Position numbers and translations under genes: made by a program. This document shows positions 23,258 through 35,194 of a stretch of 64,000 nt of DNA, piece by piece. The stretch is taken from NCBI GenBank assembly GCA_964017125.1, contig OZ024903.1, positions 60,388,670 to 60,452,669 of the forward strand. The letters run 5' to 3'. The DNA comes from Flabesymbios commensalis (Eukaryota > Annelida > Polychaeta > Terebellida > Flabelligeridae). Below the pieces are notes generated by a model. The model saw only the letters and a program-made list of their open reading frames with translations. It was not told the DNA's origin and did not search any database. How positions within the stretch are numbered: the first letter of the stretch is position 1; each line of letters begins with the position of its first letter.

Positions 23258-24379
23258 CCCTTTAATTAAACGCGGCCTCCGAGTATACTCGGGGGCGAAA
23301 GATGTCTCCTTGTCGCGGACCACGAGTATACTCGGGTGCAGAGTGTGTTTTTAGTGGTTTTTTTTTAGTATTTTTGTCTGTAAAATCATTATGGTCCGGT
23401 AATCATGGGAGTAGCCTTATTTTTGCTGATAAAAGTTTGTTTTTCTTTAGATTGTGCATGGATAGCACCCCATAATTATCTGGGCTAATGTAGAGCTGTT
23501 ATTTTTAAGGATTCTTTTGGAACGAAAAATTCAAAATGGCCGCATTAAAATCTCAATAATTGAGATAGAGACTGGATTTTTTCACCAAACCATATATTTT
23601 TGTTATCAAAGAATACATTAAAACAAACCATATCTTCCTTTGGCATCATCATCATGCTTAAAATGCTAAAATAATACTTAGATGACAGATATTGCAGCAG
23701 TGTGGATTGCATAGTTGCACACCTAATCATTACGCATTACCTAATCATTACGCATTTAGTACACATCACCCATAAACTGATAAACCTGACATTTTACGTG
23801 ACCTTGACATAACCTTCACGTTTATTTTGGGCGGCATCCATGCAGTAATGCACAACATTAACCTCCATACCCAATTATGTATCAATCTTTTGCGATGGAA
23901 GCCCAAGCTGATGCTACACGCTGCTGCATAATTGTAATTTTGCTTGTTCAATTGAGCCTTGAGGAATGGAGTGTAATAAGGGCAAACATATAGGGGCATT
24001 ACGTCTCCCAATATCAGCACTTCCCTAGATTTTCTAAAAATGTGTGCTGAAATGATACCCGACCAAGTATGTGTCACCATCAGTCCTTTCTAATGGATGA
24101 CTGCACCACTAAACAGCTTGAAATTGATAAAAAGTGGGTATTTTCAATATTTTTTGCGAGTTTGACCTTGAAATGACCTTGATGTGACCTTGACATGACC
24201 CTGGTGTTATTCACCAGTAAAACACACCTCCTTCTCATGTTAATATTTGCTCATAAGCTAAGATCCTGCTGGTGTCTTCATACAAATCTGACATTACAAA
24301 ATATTCTGATTCCCCCCCCCCTCCCCAGGAATTCAGCGGTAGGGATGCAAGTGTGCCTAGGAGTTTAACGTTAAAAGGG
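23258..24379. mobile_element. piggyBac-like non-autonomous element, 1.12 kb
   Basis: The insert is bounded by TTAA at 23254-23257 and 24380-24383, and its termini are inverted: CCCTTTAATTAAACG on the left and CGTTAAAAGGG on the right. TTAA duplication and CCCTT ends are the hallmark of piggyBac. The related uninterrupted site near 22545 reads GGCTTAAACGAA, as expected before insertion. Near the left end GAGTATACTC, a palindrome, occurs twice. The interior holds a reversed GGCGGCCAT-family piece (23531-23640) and TGACCTTGA repeats. No transposase frame. Confidence 0.75.
24162..24201 (-). promoter_or_regulatory. Cluster of four AGGTCA-type half-sites
   Basis: TGACCTTGA-type words start at 24162, 24174, 24185 and 24196. 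Spacings of 12, 11 and 11 bases put AGGTCA half-sites in direct repeat with mostly 5-base gaps, the DR5 arrangement bound by retinoic-acid-type nuclear receptors. They lie inside a transposon, so function is unproven. The word is common in invertebrate repeats. Confidence 0.35.
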
Positions 24380-24825
24380 TTAAACGAACACTTGTGGGGG
24401 CTAGCTACCGGATTCGGCAAAGTTCGGCAGGATTCGGCATCTGACGAGAGGCCGCCCATCGAGCAGGTGTTTGGACACTCTCTTCTGACATGTTAGATTG
24501 TGCTATCATAGAACAATACAATTTGTATTAAGTTGACTAATTTTTTTGACTAATTAAGTGATTGATTAGCAAATTAAGACTTTGTGAGTTGCACAGAATA
24601 TATAATATCTTAAAATAAAATCATGTTTTAGTCCTATGTTCATTTTTGTGTGAATATGTGAGGAGGAAATATATTTTTCTTAAACATGTTAAATAACAAT
24701 ATGTCATGTGCTGAAGCTTTTATCAATTGCTGTCTTTAAGAAATAACCTTCAAGAAAAATATAATCCTCAATCAAGTAAATTCGCTGGTTGCTGGTCACT
24801 GCCCACTGTTGTAGTCTGCTCAGTA

Positions 24826-24990
24826 ACATTGGGCCAATGCTGTACCAGTGTGGTCAGACTATCTCTTTTGAGATGCTTTTCCTACAGTCTAATAGAATGA
24901 CAGGTCACACAGATAGTTGTGTTGGCCAAATGGTGGGCCGGCATTTTCAATGCCGCGCCAACGCTGGCTGAATGTTGGCTCAATGAGCAG
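24826..24990. repeat. GGGCCA-family repeats
   Basis: TTGGGCCAATGCTGTACCAG and TGGTGGGCCGGCATT with GCCAACGCTGGCTGAATG form one long or two overlapping diverged copies. Confidence 0.6.
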
Positions 24991-25079
24991 TGAAATATTT
25001 TTACTTGTTCAGATAGCTGGTTTTGATTGCTCGATGTCGTCGTTTTTGAAATGACCGAATATGACGAAAAGTGGGGTGA

Positions 25080-25880
25080 TCAAATATTTTATTGGTACAT
25101 TCAGAGTCACATTAAAAATTAGTAATATTACCGGTAGTAAACTCGCCAAAAATTCCAGAAAACCGACATAATTTTATTTTTTCAAGATTTGCGGAATATT
25201 TCTCATAATCAACAGCATCATTTAAACCATAAAAAAATAACGAGTGTAGACCCTGTGATAAGGTAGAAAAAAATAGATTGGATAAAGTTGAAGGTCACAA
25301 TAGGTCAAGATGTGGCATAACATGATACTATTTTCAGGTTAATTACAATTAAGTTATTATTACATTAAGTATTCCATTCCAAGACTCAGACTCAGCCTCA
25401 TTCTTTTATTAGTCATATATTTCTGTACATATTAAAATATAAGAATATATAATAAGAAGCATAATTCTATCTGAAGAAAAATCATAAAAAAAAAATATAT
25501 GACAGGAGACCTTCACTAAGATCCAAGGATCGCTAGCGTGAAGTGTTCCATTATAATTACATTAAGTGTTCCATTCCACTAAAGTATATGTATATTAAAA
25601 GTTTATTTAGAAACAAAGCGACGATCATAATTATATTTTATTTTTATCATCAGAGTCTTATTCAATATTAGTCATATTAGTATAAGCATATTCATTTACC
25701 GAGGATTGTACAATAGCAGAAGCTAATACAATATACGCTCCTCAAATATTAGTCATATTAATAAACTCGTCTTAATTTAAAAAAAAACCGGCATAATTTA
25801 ACGTTTTTACGGGATTTGGAATATTCGATAATTAAAGATAATGGTATCGTAACCCCTATAAACAGTATTAAACGTGGTAA
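25080..25880. repeat. Diverged direct-repeat pair in AT-rich DNA
   Basis: AAAACCGACATAATTTTATT near 25157 and AAAACCGGCATAATTTAACG near 25787 open two similar stretches, each continuing with a GGAATATT word and later ATAAAC. TATTAGTCATAT recurs between them. No coding capacity. Their nature is unknown. Confidence 0.5.
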
Positions 25881-26242
25881 TTAGAAATTCCAAATAACGC
25901 CAGCCAATAACACACAATAACCCCCTCCCCCCCCCCCCTCTAATACACAGACTTTAGCATCTGAGCCAAATGCATGGCTGAGGAAATCTCTTTGACAGTT
26001 TTAGTTTATGTACGTGTCCTGTTACTCCTGTAGGCCTACATGTGATTTGTAATCCCGAGTTTAACTATATATTAAACTCCCAGCAAAAAATGCGCCATTT
26101 ACCATTTTTTAACTTACGTTTGTCCGCCATCCACAAGGCTGTGCCAACATTAAAACAACTGGGATCAACATGCTAACGCTTTGCTACCCGTTGGTTGGAT
26201 TGACGTCCAGCTAATGATGCATGTATTTGCCTTTATTTCACT

Positions 26243-26530
26243 AATTACTGGACGGACATGCTCTACCAGTTTTGACACAATATACTATAGTGTACATTAA
26301 ATAACATTTACGATTGTTACTTGTGATGAGAGGGTGTTTATCATTATATTTTGCCTGTAAACTAATTATGAATAACCTCTGAATTCAACAGCTTTGTGTT
26401 GACTGTTGTGTCTAGGCTCGTTCCATCTTATTAATATTTTATATATTATTCTCCATTCGCAAGTACGTCGATCAATGTCAGTGGGGTGGAGAACATTTTG
26501 CCAGATTCAAAACCTGTGACAGAATCACCC
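26243..26530 (+). repeat. Block A, first copy
   Basis: Matches 31796-32078 in direct orientation: TAGTGTACATTAAATAACAT, TTGTTACTTGTGATGAGAG, TGAATTCAACAGCTTTGTG and AGATTCAAAACCTGT occur in order in both. It joins block B at about 26540. Confidence 0.88.
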
Positions 26531-26539
26531 TCTGCAGAT

Positions 26540-27000
26540 ATGTCATGCATATACTTCTAACATGGTGTCATGCTTTCTAATGAGCCGTCAACAAGCGCAT
26601 ATGACGAACAGAAATTCGCAGTTTTTGCATATTTAGCCTACATATGCTAAAAGTGTTCAATTTTTTATTAGATATTTCACGAATAGCTCTTGTACCACCT
26701 TGCAAACCGATGTACGAATTGAAATCGATTTGGTGTGTTCATGAGGTGAAATAGACGGCTGCTCACGAAATATCGGCATGAAAATTGACACTTTTGTTGA
26801 TTTTATTTCAACATGGATAAACCTGTCGCGTCAAAAAATTGTCTGAAAATACATTATTGTCCAATACATTAAATCGATATCAGAGCTGCTCAAATATTTT
26901 ATCCTCCAAATCTACGATATCCAACAAAGTATCAGAAAGGGTCCTGCTTTCTAACAATTCCATTTAAGATATGTCCTGTTTTCTAAGGAGCAAAGTGGTA
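26540..27000 (-). repeat. Block B, first copy
   Basis: The complement of this stretch matches 30665-31160 almost throughout, for example TGACGGCTCATT, CAACAAAAGTGTCAATTTTC (complement here) and AATTGTTAGAAAGCAGGACC. Adjacent to block A on its left. Confidence 0.88.
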
Positions 27001-27208
27001 CCTATATCAAATAAGTATAAATTAGCGAGTATTCTTACTATCTATATATTAATCATTCAACGCGGACAGAAGAGGCTGACACCATTAGGATGGTTTACAT
27101 CATGGTGGCGCCAGAGTATATGATCACGAACTACACAGAGAGCCGAAATTAAATTACGCATCCACGAGTCATGGTGGAAAAGCAAGGTTCTTCATCATGG
27201 CATGGCTT

Positions 27209-27290
27209 CTATTCTGCCATACAAAGCCAAAAGGAAGTATCTGCTTACTTGTAAAGTGAGCAGATACTGACTGTTGGTTTTGCAGAATAG
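27209..27290 (+). ncRNA. Imperfect hairpin with pre-miRNA-like shape
   Basis: The ends CTATTCTG and CAGAATAG pair, then CAAAGCC with GGTTTTG, then AGTATCTGCT with AGCAGATACT, closing on a short loop around ACTTGTAAAGTG. The fold is about 82 bases with mismatches in the middle of the stem, as in animal pre-miRNAs. I do not recognise a conserved miRNA seed. It could equally be a small foldback transposon. Confidence 0.35.
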
Positions 27291-27554
27291 TAATGTGTTC
27301 CAATTGATATGTAAACTGTGATAAAATACATTTTCGAAGAGTCTACTCAACTTTATTAAATTGCAGATTTAAAAATAGGTTAAGTTAAGTTATATAGGTT
27401 GAGTCTATGATCGTGTAGGCCTATTGATGGGTCCGTCATTTTTTGGCAAATTTGTGTTTTTGTTATTTGGCCCCATATATTGATGAATAGGGCATAATAG
27501 ATTTTGTGTCGGTATATCCTATATGTACTGAAGCGTTGAAACGACATGACAAAA

Positions 27555-27900
27555 TATTTTTTATCTTGTTATTACGACTTATAAGTCGTTAAATCGACTT
27601 AGTAATGTCGTTTTAACGACTAATAAGTCGTTAAATTGACTTAAGCTTAGTCGTTATAACGACTTCTAAGTCGTTAAATCGACTTAGTATAAGTCGTTAT
27701 AACGACTTATAAGTTGTTATAACGACTTAGCACATGTCGATTCAACTAATTGTAAGTCGATATAATGACTTATACTAAGTCGATTTAAGGACTTTTGCGT
27801 CGTTATAACGATTTATACCAAGTCGATTTAACGAATTATAAGTCGTTATAACGACTTAGTTTAAGTCGATTTAACAAAGTATATGTCATTATAATGAGAT
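27555..27900. repeat. Second palindromic satellite array
   Basis: About a dozen units derive from TAAGTCGTTATAACGACTTA, a perfect 20-base palindrome, with variants GTCGATTTAACGA and GTCGTTAAATCGAC. Outer ends ATCTTGTTATTACGAC and GTCATTATAATGAGAT are imperfect inverted partners, suggesting a bounded foldback element. It has no sequence similarity to the array at 13580-14819 but the same build. Confidence 0.85.
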
Positions 27901-29180
27901 ACTGGCCCAGTATTGAGACAGTGCTGGCAGAATTTCTCGTGTCAGTGGGTGTGTTGGCTTCGGCTCCTGACGCTGGAGTCATAATCTATAAATATCACAC
28001 ACTCGCGACCCCCAGCAAAGTATACTTATAAGGGACCTACTTACAGGTAGGCCCACCTATTCTGTAAAACTCAATAACCTTGACCTCCGATGTTTTCGCT
28101 GAGATCGCTGATACTATGAAGTATGGGGAGGGGGTCTTACAGAACATTATTTTCACCGAGTAGTCATTTCATGCAATGACGTTACTGCGTTCCACAGAAT
28201 AGGCCTACAATAACATTTCTAGAGCCGGGTGGGGGTGTGGAGTATTTTTAAAATAAAATCCTGGAAACATTCTAATAATATATTTCAAGTTCTAAATTTG
28301 GTCTAATCAAATTTGAAATTTTCAGCGTGCCACCGAGCCACGACCATTTGAAATTATGCGCGGATAAATAATCCTCCCCCCCCCCCGCAGCTAAAACTAG
28401 CTAAAACTAGACAAAAGATGCGTATTTTTTGAGTTTAATTAGCCCTCCTGGCATCAGGCTGAAATATGTCTCAAATGAAAGAGGAGACCCCACTAGTAAG
28501 TTTTTGCCTGTTGGCATTTCTACATCCCGGGGGTTACCATGGCAACGGGGCTGTAAACAGACCCTTTCAAAACCCTCCTAATCCTAATAACTGACCAGTT
28601 TCTCCCATGTAATTTACTTGTTGTCAAAGCAATTCATAACATTTAAAACATATCTCCACAATAATTGATTTTGATGGTATAAAATAACGAAATTGTATGC
28701 AATCTTCACAGCAAAAACATAATTTGTATAATTCTGAATGTTTTTCACATTTAAGGTGTTGCCATGGCAACTACGTTATTACCAATTATTGTGCTATAAC
28801 AAATGATAATGTTTTCTATGTTACTTTTCATCTACTCAACATAAAAACACAAACAATGTGTCAAATTGAAGGTAATTTATTTTTCTTTAATATGGTAGTT
28901 TTAAGATATCAAAATATATGATTACTAGATGCCTTATTTGCATAAATGCATACGCTATAATGTCAAAAATAACAAGTTGTCAACACCTTCTTAATTCGTG
29001 ATATATATTACACTTGTAATTACTTACACAAGCTACTATAGTCACTGGGACACCATGAATTATTGGCAAACAATTATCGTTAGTCGTATGTGTATCTTAT
29101 ATTGTGCTATGCCGTTGGGGCTCAATAAGATGATTTGTGTTGCACAGCTGGTATTTCTGTTTTATTCAGAGCGAAAAACA
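27901..29180. other. GGGCCA remnant, then unassigned sequence
   Basis: ACTGGCCCAGTATTGAGACA with CTCGTGTCAGTGGG at 27901-27955 is a diverged GGGCCA-family copy. From 28000 to 29180 there is a C run at 28376-28387 and two CCATGGCAAC words (28536, 28762), but no recognised gene or bounded repeat. Confidence 0.4.
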
Positions 29181-29184
29181 CCCT

Positions 29185-30195
29185 ATATCCCCTAAGGTGT
29201 GGGGTTGCAAAAGAGGTACATGTATCAAACCTCGTTTAATACAGTCTTGGAATTTCCCTTATCTCTTTAACATTCCGACATATTTCGCTGATATTGATGA
29301 CATATCACATAGATTCAAGCATAAACTACACGATAAAGAAGGTGTGAAGGTCATCTTAGGTCAAGGTCAAAGTCATTCAAGGATACAAAATAAAAACATC
29401 GCATATTTTAAATCGAAAAAATCACATATTTTGACTAGAACTGTTCATTTCTACGAGTATCTGCAGATTTAAACTTTATTTATTAATTTTATCGCTATTT
29501 TCTCGTTCATTTTCGCCTGTTGTGCTCCCCAGGCCATGATCAAAGGTTGCTTCTATGTTCTAAAACCGATGTTTTACCCTTTCCAGCTAATAGAGACTAA
29601 CCGTGTGGGTTGCAATACAAGCTCTATTCATTGCATAATGTTGTCTTTGAATTTCACGTATCTCTAATATGTTCCGACATATTTCGGTGTTATTGATGAC
29701 ATATCAATATTCAAGCATACACTGCACAAGCGAGCTGTGAAGGTCGTCTGAGATCAAGGTCATCTATGTCCATAAAATCGAAAAAACCCTGAAAAGACTA
29801 CCTATAGGACGTAATAAGTTAACCTACTAAGGTAAGGGGGTTGCAAGCGACACTCGATTAACTTAATTTCACAAATCTCTAAAAAGTGTCGACATATTAA
29901 TTTGCTAATTTTGATGCTATATCACACAGTTTGAAGCATGCACTATGCGATAAGAAAGTTATAAAGGTCATCTGAGGTCAAGGTAAAGGTCATCGGAGGC
30001 CACGAAATCGATGAAAGAGCGTATTTTGACTCATTTGTAAGAGCGTATTCAGCTATAAACTTCAATTAGTAATCTTATTCTTACTGTTATGTCTAATGTC
30101 AGCTGTAGTACACCCCAAGCCATGATGAAATGACGATTCAAAGTTCCATAATTATATAGCTTTCATTTTATTTTTTCTAGCCAAAAATAACTAAC
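29185..30195. repeat. Tandem block, three diverged copies of about 320-420 bases
   Basis: Copies start near 29195, 29600 and 29840. Each carries a GGGTTGCAA word, then ACATATTTCGCTGATATTGA or a variant, ATATCACA, then AAGGTCATCTGAGGTCAAGG. The first and third end with GCCATGAT and TTCTATGTTC-type words. The AAGGTCA words make nuclear-receptor-like half-site clusters. The 111-codon frame at 29137-29472 lies in the first copy and is not a gene. Confidence 0.8.
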
Positions 30196-30664
30196 TATTG
30201 TTATGACCTCTAAGGCATAAATAAAGTGTAGACAATTATAATGACAAATATCTGTATGTAAAATAAAATTGTTTTTGTGAAGGATTACTCAGTGACAGCC
30301 CTTTTGTCACTAAGGGGTGTACTGTTGTGTTACAGTACGCATCAAAAGTGTTGGACCACAATCTGATGATACTAGTGTAGGCAGGGGTCCATATAATCAC
30401 TGATAATTATTTCAGGCATCCTTGCAGAAGCTTTGATTTAGTTTACCTTGTATAAAATGTTTCAACAAATAATAAATACATAAATTTGTGTTCACTTTGA
30501 CGTCACCATACTTTTTACCATCAGGGCGCACTCAATAATGCTATCTCTAGACGACAAAACCGATGTTATAAGTGAGGGCGCTAGTATTATTACTATCGCC
30601 ACCTAAAAAGGGGTTGCTTTCCTACCTGGTTATATCGTGATATTGTTGTATTGAGCAGATCGCT

Positions 30665-31160
30665 TAGAAAGCAGGACATACTTGCTCAATTGATTATCAT
30701 TGTTAGAAAGCAGGACAATGATGGTTAGAAAGCAGGACCCTTTCGGATAATACTTTGCTGGATATCGTAGATTTGGGGGATAATATTTGAGCAGGTGGGA
30801 TATCGATTTGATGTATTGGACAACAATGTCTTTTCAGACGATTTTTTGACGCGGCAGGTTTATCCATGTTGAAATAAAATCAACAAAAGTGTCAATTTTC
30901 ATGCCGATATTTCGTGAGCAGGCGTCTATTTCACCCTATGAACACACTAAATCGATTTCAATTTGTACATGTGTTTGCAAGGTGGTACAACAGCTATTCA
31001 TAAAATATCTAAAACAAAAATTGAACACGTTTAGCATATCAAATATGCGGAAATTGTGAATTTCTGTTCGTCATATGCGCTTGTTGACGGCTCATTGGAA
31101 AGCAGGACACCATGTTAGAAAGAGTATCACGCATGACACCATGTTAGAAAGAGTATTATC
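30665..31160 (+). repeat. Block B, inverted second copy
   Basis: Inverted relative to 26540-27000. The motif TTAGAAAGCAGGAC recurs several times at its edges (near 30664, 30705, 30725 and 31103). Confidence 0.88.
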
Positions 31161-31183
31161 TGCATGACAGGTATACTGAGGGT

Positions 31184-31292
31184 GAGAATGACTGAACTTG
31201 ATAAATATGATGAAAAACAAAACTATGTACATGTATCAGACAAGAAAATAGATGAGAGCAACGAACATGTACATAAATCATGATGTATTTGC
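31184..31292 (+). repeat. Block C, first copy
   Basis: AGAATGACTGAACTTGATAA, AGACAAGAAAATAGATGAGA and GAACATGTACATAAATC match 32076-32178 directly. Here C follows block B; at 32076 it follows block A, at the same word AGAATGACTGAAC. Confidence 0.88.
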
Positions 31293-31795
31293 AGCCTGCT
31301 CAGGTGGAGCTTGAATTTAGTGCCGATTGACTAAGTTATCTTTTTTTCTAAAATTACTGTTCAGTACAGTAACATTGATTATCACATGAATGAATGTGTA
31401 GTTAGGCCGCTACCAGACATCAGAAGCACAAAAAGCTCTACCAAATTATCTGCCATTGAAAGCTTCACTACACCATCTCTATTCTAATGCTGGACAACTC
31501 AACTACGATATCAGGGAATATTAAACCAAATAAGTCCAAGAGGCACGTTGATCACAGAGAAAGGTAATTGAAAAATGGGTTGTCAAATTATGCAAAATGA
31601 CTTTAAACCTGCAAAAACATTAAAACATTTTTCAACACATTGTATGTAATCAACGCGTTTTCATTGAAGTTGATCAGGATAAAATATATTACACGGCTAG
31701 TGAGTTGTTTGGACATTTCAGACATAGATCAGGGTAATAAAGAAACAGTGAATAAACAATGCCTTCGTCGAGCGCCTTCAATTAATTCGCTACTT

Positions 31796-32178
31796 ACTGG
31801 TTACAGTCGGACATGTTCCACCAATTCTGACACAATATTCCATAGTGTACATTAAATAACATTGAAAACAATTGTTACTTGTGATGAGAGAATGTGTATC
31901 ATTATATGTTGCCTGTAAAATAACTATGAATGACTTCTGAATTCAACAGCTTTGTGCTGACTGTTATGTTTAGGTTCGTTCTATCTCATTAATATTTTAT
32001 ATATCATTTCCCATTCGCAAGTATGTCGATCAATGTGAGTGGGGCTGAGAACATGTTGACAGATTCAAAACCTGTTACAGAATGACTGAACTTGATAATT
32101 AATATGATAAAAAAGACACAAAAACGCATTAGACAAGAAAATAGATGAGAGCAAAGAACATGTACATAAATCCATGTC
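31796..32178 (+). repeat. Block A second copy joined to block C second copy
   Basis: A spans 31796-32078 and matches 26243-26530 directly. C spans 32076-32178 and matches 31184-31292 directly. The A-to-C junction AACCTGTTACAGAATGACTG probably shows the undisturbed order, and the A-to-B and B-to-C junctions elsewhere the rearranged one. Confidence 0.85.
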
Positions 32179-33210
32179 AACCTCTTCAAAGCTGAATGAC
32201 GAATTTAATGTGTTCTAATGAAAGATAAGGTGTATCTTGTAGGCCTAATTCCTGGGATCATTTTGTCAAAATGCTATGCATTCTGCGAGGACTCGACATG
32301 AGAGCCAACTGGGATTCATAGTGTCTAGTCATTTTTATCAGTTTTGTGCATGGTCGCTGGATGCGATCGGATTAACTACGTTCTATTGATATATCTGAAG
32401 AATATGAGGAAATTGCTACAAAATGAATATAAAGTGTATGAAAATCTCAACCTGATAAGTTTGTAGTATGCAACGTTTTAGAGAATCACGAGGTTAAGGT
32501 GGTCAGCCTTTTCCAGTGTTTCATACATGATTAGTGGTGTGTTGGGTCAGCGCTGTGAGGTTTATATCGTGCCTTACCACCATCTTTCGCTCGCTATGGT
32601 TTGTGCATCTGTGTCTGATTGGCCGACAGGTGCTGTGACGAGCTTTTGTAATCACTTTAGCATTTTCTTTAGTCGGATAGACATCAAGTCTCGTGGGTTG
32701 GTGTTGGTGTAGCTGCTGGAATGAATAAATAAAACAGTCCTCTTTCGCTTAAAGCACATATAAATCACCCGTTTAGTCGCCATCCTTAGACACCTGGTAT
32801 TAGCCAGGATTTATGGAAGAACAAGTTACCGACTTGCCTTCCTAGGAGTTTCATATAATTACCTATAGCCCCCACTCCATATGGATCATTCTATAATAAA
32901 CGTACATGAATAGAAAAAAAACTGTAGGCTTTGTCAAGTCCTGTCTTGTGGAAGATCAAGTCCAGTCCTTGCCTAGATTAGAATACCGTAACTGATGTAT
33001 GTAGAATAATATAGGCACGATGCACTAGACCAAAATAGTATTTTTTAACTTAAGTTCTGAGTATTGCAAAATACTGATGTCCCTCTGCAATTGGTCCAAC
33101 ATTATTTCCTACTTTGGAACAAATAAAACACGGATACAACACTAACTTACCTGCGCAAGGAAGGTATGTTTTTTGATCGTGTTCGTTTGTTTGTTTGTCC
33201 GTCCCTCCAA
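32179..33210. other. Unassigned non-coding sequence
   Basis: No bounded feature. Short frames such as the 61-codon one at 32527 show no domain or splice support. A short GTTT microsatellite precedes 33200. Confidence 0.4.
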
Positions 33211-33211
33211 T

Positions 33212-33592
33212 CAAAGCGACACAATCAGGCTAAAATCATTAAAAAATATGTAATTTTATTTTGGCTTCTCAATATGACCATATGATGTAAACATGTCCAT
33301 ACACTAGAACCGCAAAAAAATTAAAATTTTTGTGTTGCGCATTTACCAGTTGAGCGAGATATAGAGACGAAATTCCCTATTTCTTATTTCGGACATGCAT
33401 GTCCAAAATAAGATATACAGGAATTTCGTTTCTATGTATCGCTTAGCTGGAAAAAAAGCAGCACAAAAATAAAAAAACTTTAATTCCAAGTTCAAGTCTA
33501 TAGACATGTTTACATCATAATATGGTCATATTAAGAAGCTAAAATAAAATTACCGATTGTTTGATGATTTTAGCCTGATTGTGTCGCTTCAA
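33212..33592. mobile_element. Complete palindromic MITE, about 380 bases
   Basis: The left end AAGCGACACAATCAGGCTAA and the right end, its complement, bound the element. The arms continue pairing nearly to the centre near 33402, where GACATGCATGTC is a perfect palindrome, so the single strand can fold end to end. This is the reference copy for the interrupted relatives at 13511-14935 and 22667-23257. No coding sequence. CA flanks both ends, so a TA-type target is possible but not proven. Confidence 0.88.
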
Positions 33593-34130
33593 GTATGGGA
33601 GACCGGCGCACATTGGGAAATTTTCACTTATTTGCTTATTGTGATTTATTAAAACATGCCTTTATAAATGTACCATTGTGCCCCGACTGTGGGGCACTAT
33701 GGGTCAGTGACCAGGGTACATTGGGACAATCTGGCAGCTTTATACAGCATGACTATTACTATGTCAATATTATATTAGCTGACGGTCTCATTATTACATC
33801 ACCTTTTGAAATGGAATGACATAATTAGAAAATAGAATTTAGAAGAAAACTATGATGACGTTAAATAATTGTTATTTAATTCATCACCCGGTATGGGACA
33901 GAACAAGTAATAACTAGATAGCCTTTGCTAACAATTTTCACTGTCCCATATATGGTACGCTGTGCACAGGGAGGGGGGAACTGATTTTCACATCATTTTG
34001 TTTACTGAAAGACATATTTGAAATTATATTTCCATCATAGTTAGTGAGCAACCAGCTATCAGCGGGACATCTGCGTGTTAGGCCATCGGTGGCATTTGGT
34101 GGTTGTTCACCAGTTCACCATTGCGCTGAT
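33593..34130. other. Unassigned sequence with short CATTG-type repeats
   Basis: TGTGCCCCGACTGTGGGGCA and CAGGGTACATTGGGACAA at 33678-33730 resemble stretches at 35770-35860 and 36180-36215, a low-order repeat. The 74-codon frame at 33595 is not supported as a gene. Confidence 0.4.
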
Positions 34131-34134
34131 GTCT

Positions 34135-35030
34135 GGGGCGGTGCTGCTGCAGTGCTCCCAACAACTGCCGTGTTGCTCGCATAAGCTGCTGCGGTGCTCC
34201 CAGGGGCTGGTGTGGGTCTCCCAGCAGCTGCTGCAGTGCTTCTAATAACTGCTGCGTTGCTCCCATAAGCTGCTGCGGTGCTCCCAGGCGCTGGTGCAAG
34301 TCTCCCAGCGGCTGCTGTAGTGCTCCTAACAGCTGCTGACCTGCTCCCAGCGGCTGCTGCAGTGCTTCTAACAGCTTCTGCCGTGCTCCCATAAGCTGTC
34401 ACGGTGCTCCCGGCAACTTCTGCGGTGCTCCCATAAGCTGCTGCAGTGCTCACACAAGCTGCTGCGGTGCTCCCAGTGGCTGCTGCGGTGCTCCCAGCGG
34501 CTGCTGTGGTGCACTCATAAGCTGCTGCAGTGCTCCCACCAGTTGCTGTGGTGCTCCCATAAGCTGCTGCGGTGCTCCCAGCAGCTGCTGCGGTGCTCCC
34601 AATGGCTGCTGTGGTGCTCCCATACGCTGCTGCAGTGCTCCCAGTAGCTGTTGCGGTGCTCCCATAAGCTGTTACGGTGCTCACATAAACTGTTGCAGTG
34701 CTCCCAGTGGCTGGTGCGGTGCTACCAGCAGGTACTGCGATGTGCTGATGCTGCTGTAGTGCTCCCAGAAACTGCTGCGTTTCTCCCATAATCTGCTGCT
34801 GTGTTCCAAGCGACTGATGTGGTGCTCTCAGCGGCTGCTGCGGTGCTTCCAGCCGCTGCTGTGGTGCTCTCAATAACGTCTATATGTGCTGCTGTGCTGC
34901 AAACAGCTGATGTTGTACTCCCAACAGCTGCTGCGGTGCTTCCGAAAGCTGCTGCAGTGCTTCCGAAAGCTGCTGCAGTGCTCTCATCAGCTGCTGATGT
35001 GCTTCAATGAGCTGCTGCGCAAGGATGACC
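34135..35030. repeat. 21-base minisatellite (GCTGCTG-rich)
   Basis: Units of the form CTGCTGCGGTGCTCCCAGYG repeat every 21 bases about forty times with variants. A 21-base period keeps all frames in register, so long open frames appear on both strands. The longest, 252 codons on the minus strand, reads STAAATG-type heptads, and another minus frame reads LGAPQQL heptads. Several overlapping frames are open equally and start without context, so I treat this as non-coding. Confidence 0.88.
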
Positions 35031-35194
35031 AAGCTGTTGAAATTCACATTTTTTGCTAATTTGATGCCTATTTTTGTGACTAGGATATTTTTAATGGTGC
35101 ATCGCGCCATCAGGTAAAATTTTGCTGTTCACATAATTTGCTACTGGTTACTTCACTTTTTCTACGTCAAGTTTTTTTACCCTCTAAGGTGCTA

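Noticed and set aside
34115-34873. 252-codon minus-strand open frame
   Set aside because: It is one of several overlapping open frames in a 21-base minisatellite whose period is a multiple of three. No start context, domain or splice support distinguishes it.
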